Shown here: piece after piece, positions 52,261 to 62,092 of the stretch | Layout: each line of letters opens with the position of its first letter | How positions within the stretch are numbered: position 1 is the first letter of the stretch | NCBI GenBank assembly: GCA_022447495.1 | Contig: JAKVBH010000002.1 | Location: 1-64,000, forward strand | Source: Marinovum sp. | GTDB taxonomy: Bacteria; Pseudomonadota; Alphaproteobacteria; Rhodobacterales; Rhodobacteraceae | DNA length: 64,000 nucleotides | Reading direction: 5' to 3' | Notes under the pieces: model-generated | What the model was told of the DNA's origin: nothing | Databases searched by the model: none | The model's input: only the letters and a program-made list of their open reading frames with translations | Translations under genes and position numbers: made by a program

Positions 52261-53034
52261 CTATTCAACGCCAAGAACATCCGGCGTTTGCCATGCCAAA
52301 TGTTGGCCCCCATCAACACAAAGGAGTTGTCCTGTGACCCCAGGAGCATCCAAGAAGTACCCAAGCGCGCCAGTGATATCCTCAACGTTTGCACCCCGCT
52401 CAAGCACGGTTGCAGCCCTCTGCCGAGTAAAGTGATCCAAGGATTGCCGACCTCCTTGAAGGGTCGGTCCTGGTCCGATAGCGTTCACACGAATGGCCGG
52501 CGCGAGAGCTTGCGCTGCGGTTTGCGTCAAGGCCCAAAGGCCCATCTTGGCAATGGTATAGCTCATAAACTCAGGAGTGAGCTTGCGCACGCGTTGGTCA
52601 ATCATATTTACGACGAGACCAGTAGCCAACGGTTCGCCCGCTGCGTCGGTCGTCGCGCTCTCCGCTTGTGCGGCAAAGGCCTGTGTCAGGACAAAGGGCG
52701 CCCGTAGGTTACTCTCAATGTGGCGATCCCAACTGTCACGGGTCGCCGTGGACACCGTGTCGTATTCAAAAATCGACGCGTTGTTAATCAAAACATCAAG
52801 CTGACCAAGGGCTTCTGTCGCCTGAGGCACCAATTGAGTCATCTCGGCTTCTTGCGTCAGATCCGCTTCAAAAATCTCGGCGCGTTGCCCTTCGGCACGC
52901 ACCAAGTCAGCGACCTCGTTGGCCTCATCTGACGAGCTTGCGTAGTGGATCGCGATGTCGTGGCCACGCTTGGCCAAATAGATCGCCATTGCACGTCCAA
53001 GGCGTCTGCCCGCGCCGGTCACCAAAGCTGTCAT
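52261..53034 (-). CDS. Short-chain dehydrogenase, pteridine reductase (FolM/PTR1)-like
   Basis: The 257-residue SDR has the cofactor loop TGAGRRLGRAMA. The arginine-containing TGxxxRxG form is the signature of PTR1/FolM pteridine reductases, which reduce dihydrobiopterin, dihydromonapterin or dihydrofolate with NADPH. LDVLINNASIFEYD and the catalytic YTIAKMGLWALT (Tyr-x3-Lys) follow, and GQLLCVDGGQHL ends the core. A role in tetrahydropterin supply is inferred. It is 15 bp downstream of the antiporter gene, likely the last gene of that transcript. Confidence 0.88.
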   Translation of the reverse strand: MTALVTGAGRRLGRAMAIYLAKRGHDIAIHYASSSDEANEVADLVRAEGQRAEIFEADLTQEAEMTQLVPQATEALGQLDVLINNASIFEYDTVSTATRDSWDRHIESNLRAPFVLTQAFAAQAESATTDAAGEPLATGLVVNMIDQRVRKLTPEFMSYTIAKMGLWALTQTAAQALAPAIRVNAIGPGPTLQGGRQSLDHFTRQRAATVLERGANVEDITGALGYFLDAPGVTGQLLCVDGGQHLAWQTPDVLGVE

Positions 53035-53049
53035 CGAAACACCCTTTCG

Positions 53050-54012
53050 TCAGGTCAGGAGGACCATGACATAGGCGAGATAGGCGGCTGTCAAGCCGAC
53101 ACCCCAAATGCGATTGATGTTCCATCCCAGGAATACAAAAGGCGCCAATAGCAGCGACGCACCCAGCATGACCCAGAGGTCAAAGCTCAAGAACTCCGGC
53201 GCCACATTGATCGGGGTGATGAACCCCGCGACGCCGATGATGGCGAGCAGATTGAACATGTTTGACCCAATCACGTTGCCTAACGCCACATCCGCCTGCT
53301 TGCGCAAGGCAGCCATTACTGTGGTGGCCAATTCCGGCAGCGACGTGCCCAAAGCCACCAAAGTGAGGCCGATGATCGTGTCGTCAATGTCGTAATCCCG
53401 GGCAATTTGACTCGCGTTTTCCACCAAAAGGTCGGCGCCGAGTGGCAGGCCAGCAAGGCCGAGCGCCAAAAAGGCAGCGACTTTCCAACCTGGCATATCT
53501 GGGTCCGCGCCCTCGACCTCTTCTGCGTCTTCCTCTTGCTCGGCGGCCTTTGCATCCTTGCGGTGACGCGCGGCATCGCGGAAAGCATCGCCCAACACAA
53601 TGCCCAAAGCACCGAGCAAAATCGCGGCAGACCACCATTCGAACGACCCGGTGAAGGCCAGCGCGATAAAGAGCAGGCTGGCCGCAATCATGAACAGGAA
53701 GGTTTTGCGCGTCTCGCAATTGCTGGTGTCGAGGCCGGTGAGAATGGCCGGCACCCCAAGCACGAGCAGAATATTGGCCGTGTTAGAGCCCACGACATTA
53801 CCCAAAGCGATACCCGGTGCGTTATCAAGGGCCGCGTCGATTGCGATCAAAAGCTCAGGCGCGGACGTGCCAAAGGCAACGATGGTAAGGCTTACAATCA
53901 AAGCCGGAACACCAAGCCTAAGGCTTAAGTTCACCGCACCTTTGACCAATGCATCACCGGCGAGCAGCAAAATAATCAAACCCAATCCCGCAAGCGCCCA
54001 AGCCATGATCAT
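53050..54012 (-). CDS. Sodium/calcium exchanger family antiporter (YrbG-like)
   Basis: This 320-residue inner-membrane protein has about ten helices and the two alpha-repeats of the Ca2+:cation antiporter family: IVAFGTSAPELLIAIDAALDNAPGIALGNVVGSNTANI in the first half and LVALGTSLPELATTVMAALRKQADVALGNVIGSNMFNL in the second, each with the ion-binding glutamate. A central acidic loop (AAEQEEDAEEVEGADPD) may bind calcium. Its ATG overlaps the stop of the small zinc-ribbon gene (ATGA), so the two are coupled. Confidence 0.94.
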   Translation of the reverse strand: MIMAWALAGLGLIILLLAGDALVKGAVNLSLRLGVPALIVSLTIVAFGTSAPELLIAIDAALDNAPGIALGNVVGSNTANILLVLGVPAILTGLDTSNCETRKTFLFMIAASLLFIALAFTGSFEWWSAAILLGALGIVLGDAFRDAARHRKDAKAAEQEEDAEEVEGADPDMPGWKVAAFLALGLAGLPLGADLLVENASQIARDYDIDDTIIGLTLVALGTSLPELATTVMAALRKQADVALGNVIGSNMFNLLAIIGVAGFITPINVAPEFLSFDLWVMLGASLLLAPFVFLGWNINRIWGVGLTAAYLAYVMVLLT

Positions 54013-54176
54013 GTGCTCTTTTTGGTGCAGGGACAGGGCCCACTGCCGATTTTATGACGGCCACAAGCCCGGCATTTTTTCGTCACGCCAAGCCAACGTC
54101 CCGCAGTCGATAGTTTGCCGAACATTGCCAAAATCGCAATAAACGCCAAAAAGATGAGGGAGATCTTGCTAATCAT
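54009..54176 (-). CDS. 55-residue membrane protein with zinc-ribbon-like C-terminus
   Basis: This small gene is too short for most gene calling. It encodes one N-terminal helix (SLIFLAFIAILAMFG) and a tail with two cysteine pairs, KKCRACGRHKIG and PCPCTKKST, a CxxC-CxC arrangement that could bind zinc. Its stop TGA overlaps the ATG of the antiporter in an ATGA junction, and it lies 24 bp downstream of the S49 peptidase stop. This placement supports real expression; function is unknown. Confidence 0.72.
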   Translation of the reverse strand: MISKISLIFLAFIAILAMFGKLSTAGRWLGVTKKCRACGRHKIGSGPCPCTKKST

Positions 54177-54200
54177 ATCGCATCACCCTCGCACATCGGA

Positions 54201-54998
54201 TCAAAGTCCAAATCGCCCAAAGAGCGCCTGTTCTTCGAGATGTGCGGAAGCATCTTGCATCAAGCGCAATCCCAAACGCTGAAACGGAGACCGGCGCTGA
54301 CCGTAGCGACGGAAGCGAACTTTTTCGCCGAACTTTTCTCGCATCACGGGCGCGAGGTGACCGACGCCATCAACCAAGCCAAGGCTCCGCGCTTGATCGC
54401 CCACCCAAATCTCACCCGTGAAGAGGTCTTGATCCTTACTCAACCGCGCACCCCGGCGTCGCTTGACGTGATCGATAAAGAGCGTGTGCATTTGTTCAAG
54501 GAGGTCTTTGAGACGTTCCACATCCTCTTCTTTTTCAGGGCGGAACGGATCGAGCATGCTTTTTGAATTGCCCGCAGTGTAGACACGCCGCTCGATTCCT
54601 TGGCGGGCAAGAAAAACATGCGCACCGAACCCAGCAGAAATTACACCGATAGAGCCCACTACGCTGGCTTGGTCCACGTAAATCTCATCCGCGGCACAGG
54701 CGAGCCAGTAGCCGCCGGAGGCGGCCACGTCTTCAACAAAGGCGTAAACCGGCACCTCTTTTTCATCAGCAAGACGGCGAATGCGCGATGCAATGAGAGA
54801 GCTTTGCGTCGGCGATCCGCCGGGCGAATTGATTTCAAGCGCAACGGCGGCAGGCTTGCCTTTGACAAAGGCCTTTTCAACCACATCGCGCAGGCCCACA
54901 TCGTTCAGAACTCCGCGGCCCGCGCCACCAATAGCGCCAGACAGTCGGATGACAGCGACGGTTGGGTCTTTTTTGGTAAACGGGATAAAACGCTTCAT
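54201..54998 (-). CDS. S49 family serine peptidase (SppA/SohB-like)
   Basis: The 265-residue protein is a signal-peptide-peptidase-type enzyme. INSPGGSPTQSSLIASRIRRL, the nucleophile loop AFVEDVAASGGYWLACAADEI (Ser in ASGGY), VVGSIGVISAGFG and the likely catalytic lysine in TAGNSKSMLDPF give the Ser-Lys dyad. No membrane helix remains if ATG 54998 is used. A start at 55085 would add 29 residues with a hydrophobic patch (LNRVIQVFCFLC), which might serve as an anchor; no good ribosome site decides between them. Confidence 0.88.
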   Translation of the reverse strand: MKRFIPFTKKDPTVAVIRLSGAIGGAGRGVLNDVGLRDVVEKAFVKGKPAAVALEINSPGGSPTQSSLIASRIRRLADEKEVPVYAFVEDVAASGGYWLACAADEIYVDQASVVGSIGVISAGFGAHVFLARQGIERRVYTAGNSKSMLDPFRPEKEEDVERLKDLLEQMHTLFIDHVKRRRGARLSKDQDLFTGEIWVGDQARSLGLVDGVGHLAPVMREKFGEKVRFRRYGQRRSPFQRLGLRLMQDASAHLEEQALFGRFGL

Positions 54999-55109
54999 GC
55001 GAAGCGATGTAGAGACGGCCCGGCCCTGAAACAACCGGTCGCACAAAAAACAAAACACTTGGATCACACGGTTAAGACCAATCATGAAGCGATTGGCGCT
55101 GATCTGGAC

Positions 55110-55871
55110 TTATTGGCGAATGCGCCAACCGGTTCGGAAAATCCACCAAATCGCGCCGATACATGCTGCGGTAAAGGTCGTGATGGCCAAAAGACCTAGG
55201 CCAATTGGCACATCTGCGATGCCAAAGAATGCCCAGCGGAACCCAGAGATCAAGTATACAACAGGGTTAAAGTAGCTGATCGCTTGCCACACCGGCGGGA
55301 GCATAGAGATCGAATAGAAGGAACCTCCCAAGAAAACCAACGGCGTCACAACAAGCAGCGGCACCAATTGGAGCTGCTCGAAATTGCCAGCCCAAATACC
55401 GATAATAAAGCCCATCAACGCAAAGCTCAGACATGTGAGCACCAAGAAGGCGAGCATCGCCAATGGCGCTTGGATGGTCAGATCCACAAACAAAGCCGCT
55501 GTGATCAAGATCACGACGCCAATAAAAAGGGCTTTTGTCGCAGCCGCACCGACATAGCCGATGACAATCTCCAAGAAATTCACCGGTGCTGACAAAAGCT
55601 CGTAGATCGTGCCGATGAACTTGGGGAAATATATACCGAACGAGGCGTTGGATGTGGCCTGGGTCATCACTGACAACATGATCAAACCCGGTACGATAAA
55701 CGCCCCATAAGGCACTCCGTCGACCTCTTGCATCCGGCTCCCAATCGCCGCGCCGAAGACCACGAAATAAAGCGACGTGGAGAGCACAGGAGACAAAAAA
55801 CTCTGAAGCAGAGTGCGGAAAAAACGCGCCATCTCGAAGTAGTAGATGGCTTTCACGGCTTGCCAGTTCAT
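55110..55871 (-). CDS. ABC-2 type exporter permease
   Basis: This 253-residue membrane protein has six helices in the ABC-2 pattern: [36 protein letters not shown], the helix near [21 protein letters not shown], and [41 protein letters not shown], the last being very typical. It overlaps the start of the ATPase gene's end by four bases, forming one exporter with it. The substrate is unknown. Confidence 0.93.
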   Translation of the reverse strand: MNWQAVKAIYYFEMARFFRTLLQSFLSPVLSTSLYFVVFGAAIGSRMQEVDGVPYGAFIVPGLIMLSVMTQATSNASFGIYFPKFIGTIYELLSAPVNFLEIVIGYVGAAATKALFIGVVILITAALFVDLTIQAPLAMLAFLVLTCLSFALMGFIIGIWAGNFEQLQLVPLLVVTPLVFLGGSFYSISMLPPVWQAISYFNPVVYLISGFRWAFFGIADVPIGLGLLAITTFTAACIGAIWWIFRTGWRIRQ

Positions 55872-56809
55872 GGATTGTCATCCTTTACCAAGCCCACGAA
55901 AATTTCTTCAAGGTTGGTTTGCTGGGTCTTGAGGTCGCGCATGGCAATGCCGGCGCTGTCCAGTTCATTGAGCAAACGACGGATGCCTTTGCGTTCCGCT
56001 TTACCGTCGTAGCTATACCGCAAGGTGGTTCCATCGCGGCCGAGTTCCAAACCATAGGCGCACAACGCATCTGGGATCGCATTCAACGGTTCGGCCAATT
56101 CAATAGTGAGTTCCTTTTGACTCATCCGCGCCATCAACGCATCCTTATCTTCCACCAAAAGGATTTGCCCTTTGGATATCACCGCCACCCGATCGGCCAT
56201 TTGCTCGGCTTCTTCGATGTAATGGGTGGTCAAGATGATAGTCACACCCTGGTCGCGCAAAGAACGCACGACATCCCACATGCCTTTGCGCAATTCGACA
56301 TCCACACCAGCGGACGGTTCATCCAGAAAGAGAACACGCGGCTCATGAGCCAGGGCCTTCGCGATCAGTACCCGCCGCTTCATCCCACCGGAAAGCTCCA
56401 TGATTTTATTGTCTTTTTTGTCGTAGAGTGAGAGCTTACGCAGTACGTCTTCGACAAAGGCATCATTCTTAGGAAGTCCAAAAAGCCCGCGCGAGAAGCG
56501 CACGGTACGCATCACTTTCTCGAAGGGTTCCAGCGTGATTTCTTGGGGCACAAGCCCGATCATGCGACGCGCAGCGCGAAACTCAGACACCACATCATGG
56601 CCGCCCACCGTGATTTTACCTGACGTGGCACGCGTGATGCCGCACACCGTTGAAATAAGCGTCGTCTTACCCGCGCCATTGGGTCCAAGAAGTGCAAGGA
56701 TTTCACCTTCCTTGATCTGAAGATCCGCACCCTTGAGCGCCTCAAACGTGCCCAAAGGCCCGCCATCATAGATTTTGCGCAGGTTTTGGATATCCACAAT
56801 CGTGTTCAT
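55868..56809 (-). CDS. ABC-2 type exporter ATP-binding protein
   Basis: The 313-residue ATPase powers the adjacent permease. Walker [14 protein letters not shown] is near residue 41, the signature [16 protein letters not shown] near 135, and Walker [13 protein letters not shown] follows, then [19 protein letters not shown] with the switch histidine. A C-terminal extension of about 90 residues is usual in the drug/polysaccharide export group. The GGGGAG site before ATG 56809 is good. The next gene is divergent. Confidence 0.94.
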   Translation of the reverse strand: MNTIVDIQNLRKIYDGGPLGTFEALKGADLQIKEGEILALLGPNGAGKTTLISTVCGITRATSGKITVGGHDVVSEFRAARRMIGLVPQEITLEPFEKVMRTVRFSRGLFGLPKNDAFVEDVLRKLSLYDKKDNKIMELSGGMKRRVLIAKALAHEPRVLFLDEPSAGVDVELRKGMWDVVRSLRDQGVTIILTTHYIEEAEQMADRVAVISKGQILLVEDKDALMARMSQKELTIELAEPLNAIPDALCAYGLELGRDGTTLRYSYDGKAERKGIRRLLNELDSAGIAMRDLKTQQTNLEEIFVGLVKDDNP

Positions 56810-56937
56810 CTAAACTCCCCTTCGGCGTGCCCGCCGGAATAAAACGTGCGGGGGACCCTAGTGGGATGGCGCAAATGCGCAAGCGCTCAAGTCGGTTTTA
56901 TACAACCGCTTCAGCGCACAGGTGTTAAGGTGAGCTT

Positions 56938-57915
56938 ATGACTGACGCACAGAACCGGCCTGGCCTAGGCATCCTTTTCATCCTGGGCGGTGTGATCGCA
57001 ATTTCAATCAACGACATGCTCGTGAAGATGTTGGCAGGTGAGTATCCGCTGCATCAAATTATCTTTAGCAGGTCTCTCATTGGGGTCCTCTTCTCGCTTG
57101 TGTTTGTGCAAATGGAGGGAGGTTTTTCCATCTTGCGAACCAAGACACCCGGACTTCACGTGGTGCGCGGACTTTTGGTGATTGTTGCGAACATGACCTT
57201 CTATGCCGCCGTGGCCGTGATGCCATTGGCACAAGCGACCGCCTTATTCTTTGTGGCGCCCCTGTTCATCACTCTGTTGTCGATCCCGATACTTGGCGAA
57301 AAAGTCGGGCCCAAAAGGCTTGGCGCGGTTGTGGTGGGCTTCATGGGGGTTGTCGTTATGCAGCAACCTTGGGCCTCCGACGTCATCACCGTTGGACGCG
57401 TGGCGATGCTTTTGCCGGTGGCAGCGGCGTTGACTTATGCATTGATGCAGGTGCTGACCCGCAAACTTGGCGCAACCGCCAAAGCCAGCGCGATGGCGAT
57501 CTACATCCAAGGTATGTTCCTAATTGTTTCGCTTCTGTTCTTTGTGATCGCAGGCGATGGGCGATTTGCCGAAGGTCAGACCAATGCCTCGCTCCAGTTT
57601 TTGTTGAGAGCGTGGGTGTGGCCAGATCAATCCGACCTACTCGTCTTCGGCGCGCTTGGGCTCTGCTCTGGGATCATCGGTTACTGTCTCTCCGCCGCCT
57701 ATCGTTTGGCGAGCGCGGCCACGATTGCGCCCTATGAATACATTGGATTGCCGCTAGCCATCTTGTGGGGATGGTCACTCTTTGGCGAATGGCCCGATGC
57801 CGCAACGTGGTGGGGCTGCGGGCTGATCGTGTTTGCCGGTCTCTTCGTCTTCTTGCGCGAAACACAACGCGATGTGCCGCGTACCGGGTGGCGGCGGCGG
57901 TCCATGCGTCGATAA
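56938..57915 (+). CDS. DMT superfamily transporter (EamA domains)
   Basis: This 325-residue inner-membrane protein has ten helices in two EamA repeats. The first includes GGVIAISINDMLVKMLAGEYPLHQIIFSRSLIGVLFSLVF and AQATALFFVAPLFITLLSIPILGEKVGPKR; the second ends ATIAPYEYIGLPLAILWGWSLFGEWPD, the conserved drug/metabolite transporter close. Substrate cannot be assigned. AAGGTGAG before the ATG sets the start. It converges on hemE, 22 bp away. Confidence 0.9.
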   Translation: MTDAQNRPGLGILFILGGVIAISINDMLVKMLAGEYPLHQIIFSRSLIGVLFSLVFVQMEGGFSILRTKTPGLHVVRGLLVIVANMTFYAAVAVMPLAQATALFFVAPLFITLLSIPILGEKVGPKRLGAVVVGFMGVVVMQQPWASDVITVGRVAMLLPVAAALTYALMQVLTRKLGATAKASAMAIYIQGMFLIVSLLFFVIAGDGRFAEGQTNASLQFLLRAWVWPDQSDLLVFGALGLCSGIIGYCLSAAYRLASAATIAPYEYIGLPLAILWGWSLFGEWPDAATWWGCGLIVFAGLFVFLRETQRDVPRTGWRRRSMRR

Positions 57916-57937
57916 AATTTGGTAAGTCCCAGCGCAG

Positions 57938-58984
57938 TTACGCAGGCACCGGCTCCCGAACGGCATCAATCATACGTTGGACATTGTCCGGGTCGGCATC
58001 CGGCGTAATCCCGTGGCCAAGATTGAAAATGTGCGGCCCGCCAGACAAAGCCTGCACAATCTCTCGGGTCTTGTGGACCAGCGCATCGCCACCCGTCACC
58101 ATATGAGACGACGCCAGGTTGCCTTGGACACAGCCATCGACTTGCACATGTTGCGCAGCCCAGGCGGCGGTCACGGAATTGTCGAGCGCCACACAATCGG
58201 CACCGGTCGCACGGGCAAATCCAATGTAGCCGTCTCCAGCCTCACGTGGGAATGCAATGATCGGGATATGTGGATACTTGGCCTTCAACGCAGAGATAAT
58301 GCGTTTCGCAGGGTGAACAGCATAGCGTTCAAAAGCCGCGCCCTTGAGCGAGCCCGCCCAACTGTCAAAAATCTTCACCACCTCTGCACCCGCTTCGATT
58401 TGGGCGCCAAGGTAGAGAATCGTGGCCTCGGTCAACCGATGCATCACCGCATCAAACACTTTGGGGTTCTCACGCATCAATGCGTGCGCCGGGCCTTGAT
58501 CCGGTGTGCCACGTCCAGCAATCATATAAGTGGCAACGGTCCAAGGCGCGCCAGCAAACCCGATCAAAGTCGTTTCTTTTGGCAATTCCCGCGACAGAAT
58601 GCGCACAGTTTCGTAAACCGGCGACAAGGTTTCGTGGATTGCTTCGATCGGGCCCAATTTTTCGAAATCGGCCTGTGTCTCAATTGTTGATAGCCGCGGC
58701 CCCTCGCCCGTCACAAACCAAAGATCCGCGCCAAGCGCCTGAGGAAGAAGAAGAATATCTGCAAAGAGAATCGCTGCGTCAAAACCATAGCGCCGAATGG
58801 GTTGCAGCGTGACCTCGGCCGCGAGATCTGAGTTGTAGCACAGCGACAGAAAATCCCCGGCTTGTGCCCGCGTCGAGCGATATTCCGGCAGATACCGTCC
58901 AGCTTGGCGCATCATCCAAATCGGCGGCGTCGGTAGCGTCTCCCCAGCCAGGGCTCGCAAAATGGTTTTCGAAGGTTTGGACAT
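57938..58984 (-). CDS. hemE: Uroporphyrinogen decarboxylase
   Basis: HemE decarboxylates uroporphyrinogen III to coproporphyrinogen III in heme and chlorophyll synthesis. The 348-residue protein starts near the active-site stretch [20 protein letters not shown] (substrate-binding arginines), with [17 protein letters not shown] and [24 protein letters not shown] further on. GGAGG before ATG 58984 decides against the longer open frame. It is divergent from hemC across about 100 bp, which allows shared control of tetrapyrrole synthesis. Confidence 0.97.
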   Translation of the reverse strand: MSKPSKTILRALAGETLPTPPIWMMRQAGRYLPEYRSTRAQAGDFLSLCYNSDLAAEVTLQPIRRYGFDAAILFADILLLPQALGADLWFVTGEGPRLSTIETQADFEKLGPIEAIHETLSPVYETVRILSRELPKETTLIGFAGAPWTVATYMIAGRGTPDQGPAHALMRENPKVFDAVMHRLTEATILYLGAQIEAGAEVVKIFDSWAGSLKGAAFERYAVHPAKRIISALKAKYPHIPIIAFPREAGDGYIGFARATGADCVALDNSVTAAWAAQHVQVDGCVQGNLASSHMVTGGDALVHKTREIVQALSGGPHIFNLGHGITPDADPDNVQRMIDAVREPVPA

Positions 58985-59085
58985 AGGGGTCCTCCAATGC
59001 CGAGCGCGCAGGTGATATCGGGCGCGCATATTCCTATGTATCGGTGTGCTTGCCACACACTGTCAACCAAGCTAGACAGTTTTTC

Positions 59086-60048
59086 ATGACTATGCCACTA
59101 CCTTCCCCGTCTCAACCCTTGAAAATTGGCACACGCGGCTCGCCGTTGGCGTTGGCCCAGGCCTACGAGACGCGTTCACGCTTGATGCAAGCCTTTGATC
59201 TTCCTGAGGATGCCTTCGAGATCATCGTGATTAAAACCACCGGTGACGACCGCGCTTTGATTGCGAGTGACACACCTCTCAAAGAATTGGGGGGCAAGGG
59301 CCTATTTACGCGCGAGATTGAGCAAGACCTTTTGGATGGCAAAATCGACATCGCTGTGCACTCGATGAAAGACATGCCGACCATCCAACCCGATGGTTTG
59401 CTGTTGGACACATATCTGCCACGTGAGGACGTGCGCGACGGGTTTGTATCATACAACAAAGACAGCCTGATGACCTTACCAGAAGGCGCGGTCGTTGGTA
59501 CGTCTTCGCTGCGCCGCACAGCGCAGATCAAACATAAACGCCCCGACCTCAACGTCGTCCAGTTTCGCGGCAATGTGCAAACGCGCCTTCAAAAACTGAA
59601 TGATGGGGTCGCCACCTGTACATTTTTGGCCATGGCGGGCCTGACCCGTCTTGGCTTGTTGGCTGAGGTTCCCGCATCGCCGGTTCCCGTCAACGACATG
59701 CTTCCCGCCGTTGCACAGGGGGCCATCGGGATTGAACGTCGGGCAGAAGACCACGCCGCGGCACATTTGCTAGAGGCCCTTCACGACGCCAAAACGGGCT
59801 ATCACTTGGCTGCGGAACGCGCGTTCCTCGCGGCTTTGGACGGTTCTTGTGAAACACCAATTGCGGGACTTTCCATCATCGACGGGGGAAATCTGAAACT
59901 ATTAGGCGAAGTGCTCCGGCCCGACGGCAGCGAAGTCGTGAGTGATTCTCAATCAGGCGCCATCGAAGACGGCGCGGCTTTGGGCACCGAAATGGGCCGA
60001 AAGCTATTGGGCGAAGTAGGACCAAACTTCTTTAGCTGGCGCACCTAA
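59086..60048 (+). CDS. hemC: Hydroxymethylbilane synthase (porphobilinogen deaminase)
   Basis: HemC polymerises four porphobilinogens to hydroxymethylbilane. The 320-residue protein has IGTRGSPLALAQAYETR near the front, ELGGKGLFTREIEQDLLDGKIDIAVHSMKDMPT (active-site residues), the arginine-rich GTSSLRRTAQIKHKRPDLNVV and FRGNVQTRLQKL, and the dipyrromethane cofactor cysteine in ALDGSCETPIAGL (around residue 258). ATG 59086 or 59092 could be the start; no clear ribosome site decides. It is divergent from hemE. Confidence 0.96.
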   Translation: MTMPLPSPSQPLKIGTRGSPLALAQAYETRSRLMQAFDLPEDAFEIIVIKTTGDDRALIASDTPLKELGGKGLFTREIEQDLLDGKIDIAVHSMKDMPTIQPDGLLLDTYLPREDVRDGFVSYNKDSLMTLPEGAVVGTSSLRRTAQIKHKRPDLNVVQFRGNVQTRLQKLNDGVATCTFLAMAGLTRLGLLAEVPASPVPVNDMLPAVAQGAIGIERRAEDHAAAHLLEALHDAKTGYHLAAERAFLAALDGSCETPIAGLSIIDGGNLKLLGEVLRPDGSEVVSDSQSGAIEDGAALGTEMGRKLLGEVGPNFFSWRT

Positions 60049-60337
60049 CCTCAGGCCCGCTTCTCAAGTAGGTGAAGCGTTCACACGTGGGATCGCACCG
60101 GTTGCAACATATTGCCGCAAGGTCAGAATAAAAAATCGCAAATGATGTGCGATTCCTGCAAATTCGTACTGTTCAGAATGAAAAAATTCGATATTTTTTC
60201 ACGAAACGCGGCGTCGTTTGACCTCCAGGTGACGATTTTACGCTGTCTTGCAAAGAGCGGGACAAGTATCACCCCAGGGGAGAAGTTGACCAAACTACTC
60301 GTGGGCAATCCCCACGACAACCAAGGAGATAGCGCAG
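60049..60337. other. 289-bp gap with hairpins between hemC and etfB
   Basis: No gene is seen. AATCGCA and TGCGATT (60134-60140, 60148-60154) form a 7-bp stem. Read on the minus strand, it is followed by a run of six T, so it looks like a terminator for a leftward transcript, although no minus-strand gene ends here. GAAAAAAT and ATTTTTTC (60180-60187, 60193-60200) form a second, A/T-only stem. The etfB promoter and its AAGGAG site lie to the right. Confidence 0.5.
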
Positions 60338-61096
60338 ATGAAGGTTCTCGTGCCGGTCAAACGCGTGATCGACTATAACGTGAAAGTCCGAGTGAAAGCG
60401 GATGGTTCGGGTGTCGATCTGGCAAATGTAAAAATGTCGATGAATCCCTTCGACGAGATCGCCGTCGAAGAGGCAATTCGCCTCAAAGAAGCAGGCAAAG
60501 CTGATGAGATTGTGGCCGTATCCATCGGCGTAAAGCAATCCCAAGAGACACTGCGCACCGCCTTGGCGATGGGTGCGGACCGCGCGATCCTGGTGATTGC
60601 GGCAGACGATGTGCACACAGACATTGAACCTCTCTCAGTCGCCAAGATCCTGGCCAAAGTCGTGGAAGAAGAGCAACCTGGGCTCGTTCTCTGCGGCAAG
60701 CAATCCATCGACAACGACATGAACGCGACCGGCCAAATGCTCTCCGCGCTCATGGGGTGGTCCCAAGCGACATTTGCATCCGAGGTTGGCATCGACGGCG
60801 ACAACGCCACGGTCACACGCGAAGTGGACGGTGGCTTGCAGACCATCAAGGTCAAGATGCCAACCGTTATAACCGTTGACCTACGCCTCAACGAGCCGCG
60901 CTACGCGTCCCTGCCCAATATTATGAAGGCTAAGAAAAAGCCTTTGGACGAGAAAACCGCAGCGGACTACGGCGTTGACGTGTCTCCACGCCTGCAGATC
61001 ATGAAAACCTCAGAACCCGAATCTCGGGCCGCGGGCATCAAAGTGGGCTCAGTTGATGAGCTGGTCTCGAAACTCAAAGAAGCGGGAGCGATGTAA
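60338..61096 (+). CDS. etfB: Electron transfer flavoprotein, beta subunit
   Basis: EtfB binds AMP and, with EtfA, carries electrons from acyl-CoA and other dehydrogenases to ETF-ubiquinone oxidoreductase. The 252-residue protein opens [20 protein letters not shown] and has [41 protein letters not shown] and the signature [23 protein letters not shown] (the loop that docks dehydrogenases). AAGGAG precedes it. It is one base from etfA and supports the acyl-CoA dehydrogenase genes in this window. Confidence 0.97.
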   Translation: MKVLVPVKRVIDYNVKVRVKADGSGVDLANVKMSMNPFDEIAVEEAIRLKEAGKADEIVAVSIGVKQSQETLRTALAMGADRAILVIAADDVHTDIEPLSVAKILAKVVEEEQPGLVLCGKQSIDNDMNATGQMLSALMGWSQATFASEVGIDGDNATVTREVDGGLQTIKVKMPTVITVDLRLNEPRYASLPNIMKAKKKPLDEKTAADYGVDVSPRLQIMKTSEPESRAAGIKVGSVDELVSKLKEAGAM

Positions 61097-61097
61097 A

Positions 61098-62027
61098 ATG
61101 GCTGTACTTCTGATTGCTGAAGTTGCGAATGGCGAACTGGCTGTTGATGCAACCGCGAAAGCCCTGACCGCGGCGAAAGCCATGGGCGACGTGACCGTTC
61201 TTTGTGCAGGCGCATCTTGTGATGCGGCTGCCGCACAAGCAGCAAAACTTGATGGTGTGGCCAAAGTACTCTGCGCCACTGACGAAGCTTACGGCCACAA
61301 TCTGGCCGAACCCGTGGGTGACTTGGTTGTTGGCATGGCAGGCAATTACTCACACATCGTTGCACCCGCGACGGCCGCTGCCAAAAATCTTCTGCCACGC
61401 GTTGCGGCAATGCTCGACGTGATGGTAATCTCTGACGTGATCGCCGTGGTTAATGCCGACACGTTTGAGCGTCCAATCTACGCGGGCAACGCAAACCAAA
61501 CAGTGAAGTCGGTCGACGGCATCAAGGTTGTGTCAGTACGTACATCAACCTTCGATGCCGCGGGCGAAGGCGGATCGGCATCCGTAGAAACCATGGATGC
61601 AGCTGCGAACCCGGCCCTCTCCGAGTGGGTCGAAGATAAAGTCGCAGAAAGCGATCGTCCTGAGCTCACGTCCGCTGGTGTTGTTGTCTCTGGCGGCCGG
61701 GGCGTTGGCTCGGAAGAAGACTTCAAAATCATTGAGGCACTGGCAGACAAGCTCAATGCCGCTGTCGGCGCGTCTCGCGCTGCGGTAGACTCCGGCTATG
61801 CACCAAACGACTGGCAGGTCGGCCAAACTGGTAAGGTTGTGGCACCAGACCTCTATGTTGCTGTTGGCATTTCTGGCGCCATTCAGCACCTCGCGGGTAT
61901 GAAAGACAGCAAGGTCATTGTGGCCATTAACAAAGACGAAGAAGCGCCCATCTTCCAAGTGGCGGACTTCGGCCTGGTCGCGGACCTTTTTGACGCGGTG
62001 CCTGAACTTACCGAAAAGCTCGGCTAA
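61098..62027 (+). CDS. etfA: Electron transfer flavoprotein, alpha subunit
   Basis: EtfA binds FAD and completes the ETF heterodimer. The 309-residue protein starts [14 protein letters not shown]. The C-terminal FAD domain has [18 protein letters not shown], then [36 protein letters not shown], the PROSITE-type ETF-alpha signature. ATG 61098 directly follows the etfB stop, and the earlier in-frame start lies inside etfB. A bidirectional terminator follows at 62051. Confidence 0.97.
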   Translation: MAVLLIAEVANGELAVDATAKALTAAKAMGDVTVLCAGASCDAAAAQAAKLDGVAKVLCATDEAYGHNLAEPVGDLVVGMAGNYSHIVAPATAAAKNLLPRVAAMLDVMVISDVIAVVNADTFERPIYAGNANQTVKSVDGIKVVSVRTSTFDAAGEGGSASVETMDAAANPALSEWVEDKVAESDRPELTSAGVVVSGGRGVGSEEDFKIIEALADKLNAAVGASRAAVDSGYAPNDWQVGQTGKVVAPDLYVAVGISGAIQHLAGMKDSKVIVAINKDEEAPIFQVADFGLVADLFDAVPELTEKLG

Positions 62028-62050
62028 GCCTCACAACACCAAATCGCAAA

Positions 62051-62075
62051 AAAGGCGGGCCGTGCCCGCCTTTTT
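62051..62075. terminator. Bidirectional terminator between etfA and the DUF6473 gene
   Basis: AAAGGCGGGC and GCCCGCCTTT form a perfect 10-bp stem with a 3-base loop, followed by T on the plus strand and preceded by A on the same strand. It can therefore end both the etfBA transcript and the convergent DUF6473 transcript. Confidence 0.93.
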
Positions 62076-62092
62076 CTTGCCTGGTGGTTTGA

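Noticed and set aside
60112-60378. Plus-strand 88-codon frame ahead of etfB
   Set aside because: It runs into etfB in another frame, has no ribosome site, and spans the hairpins of the intergenic gap.
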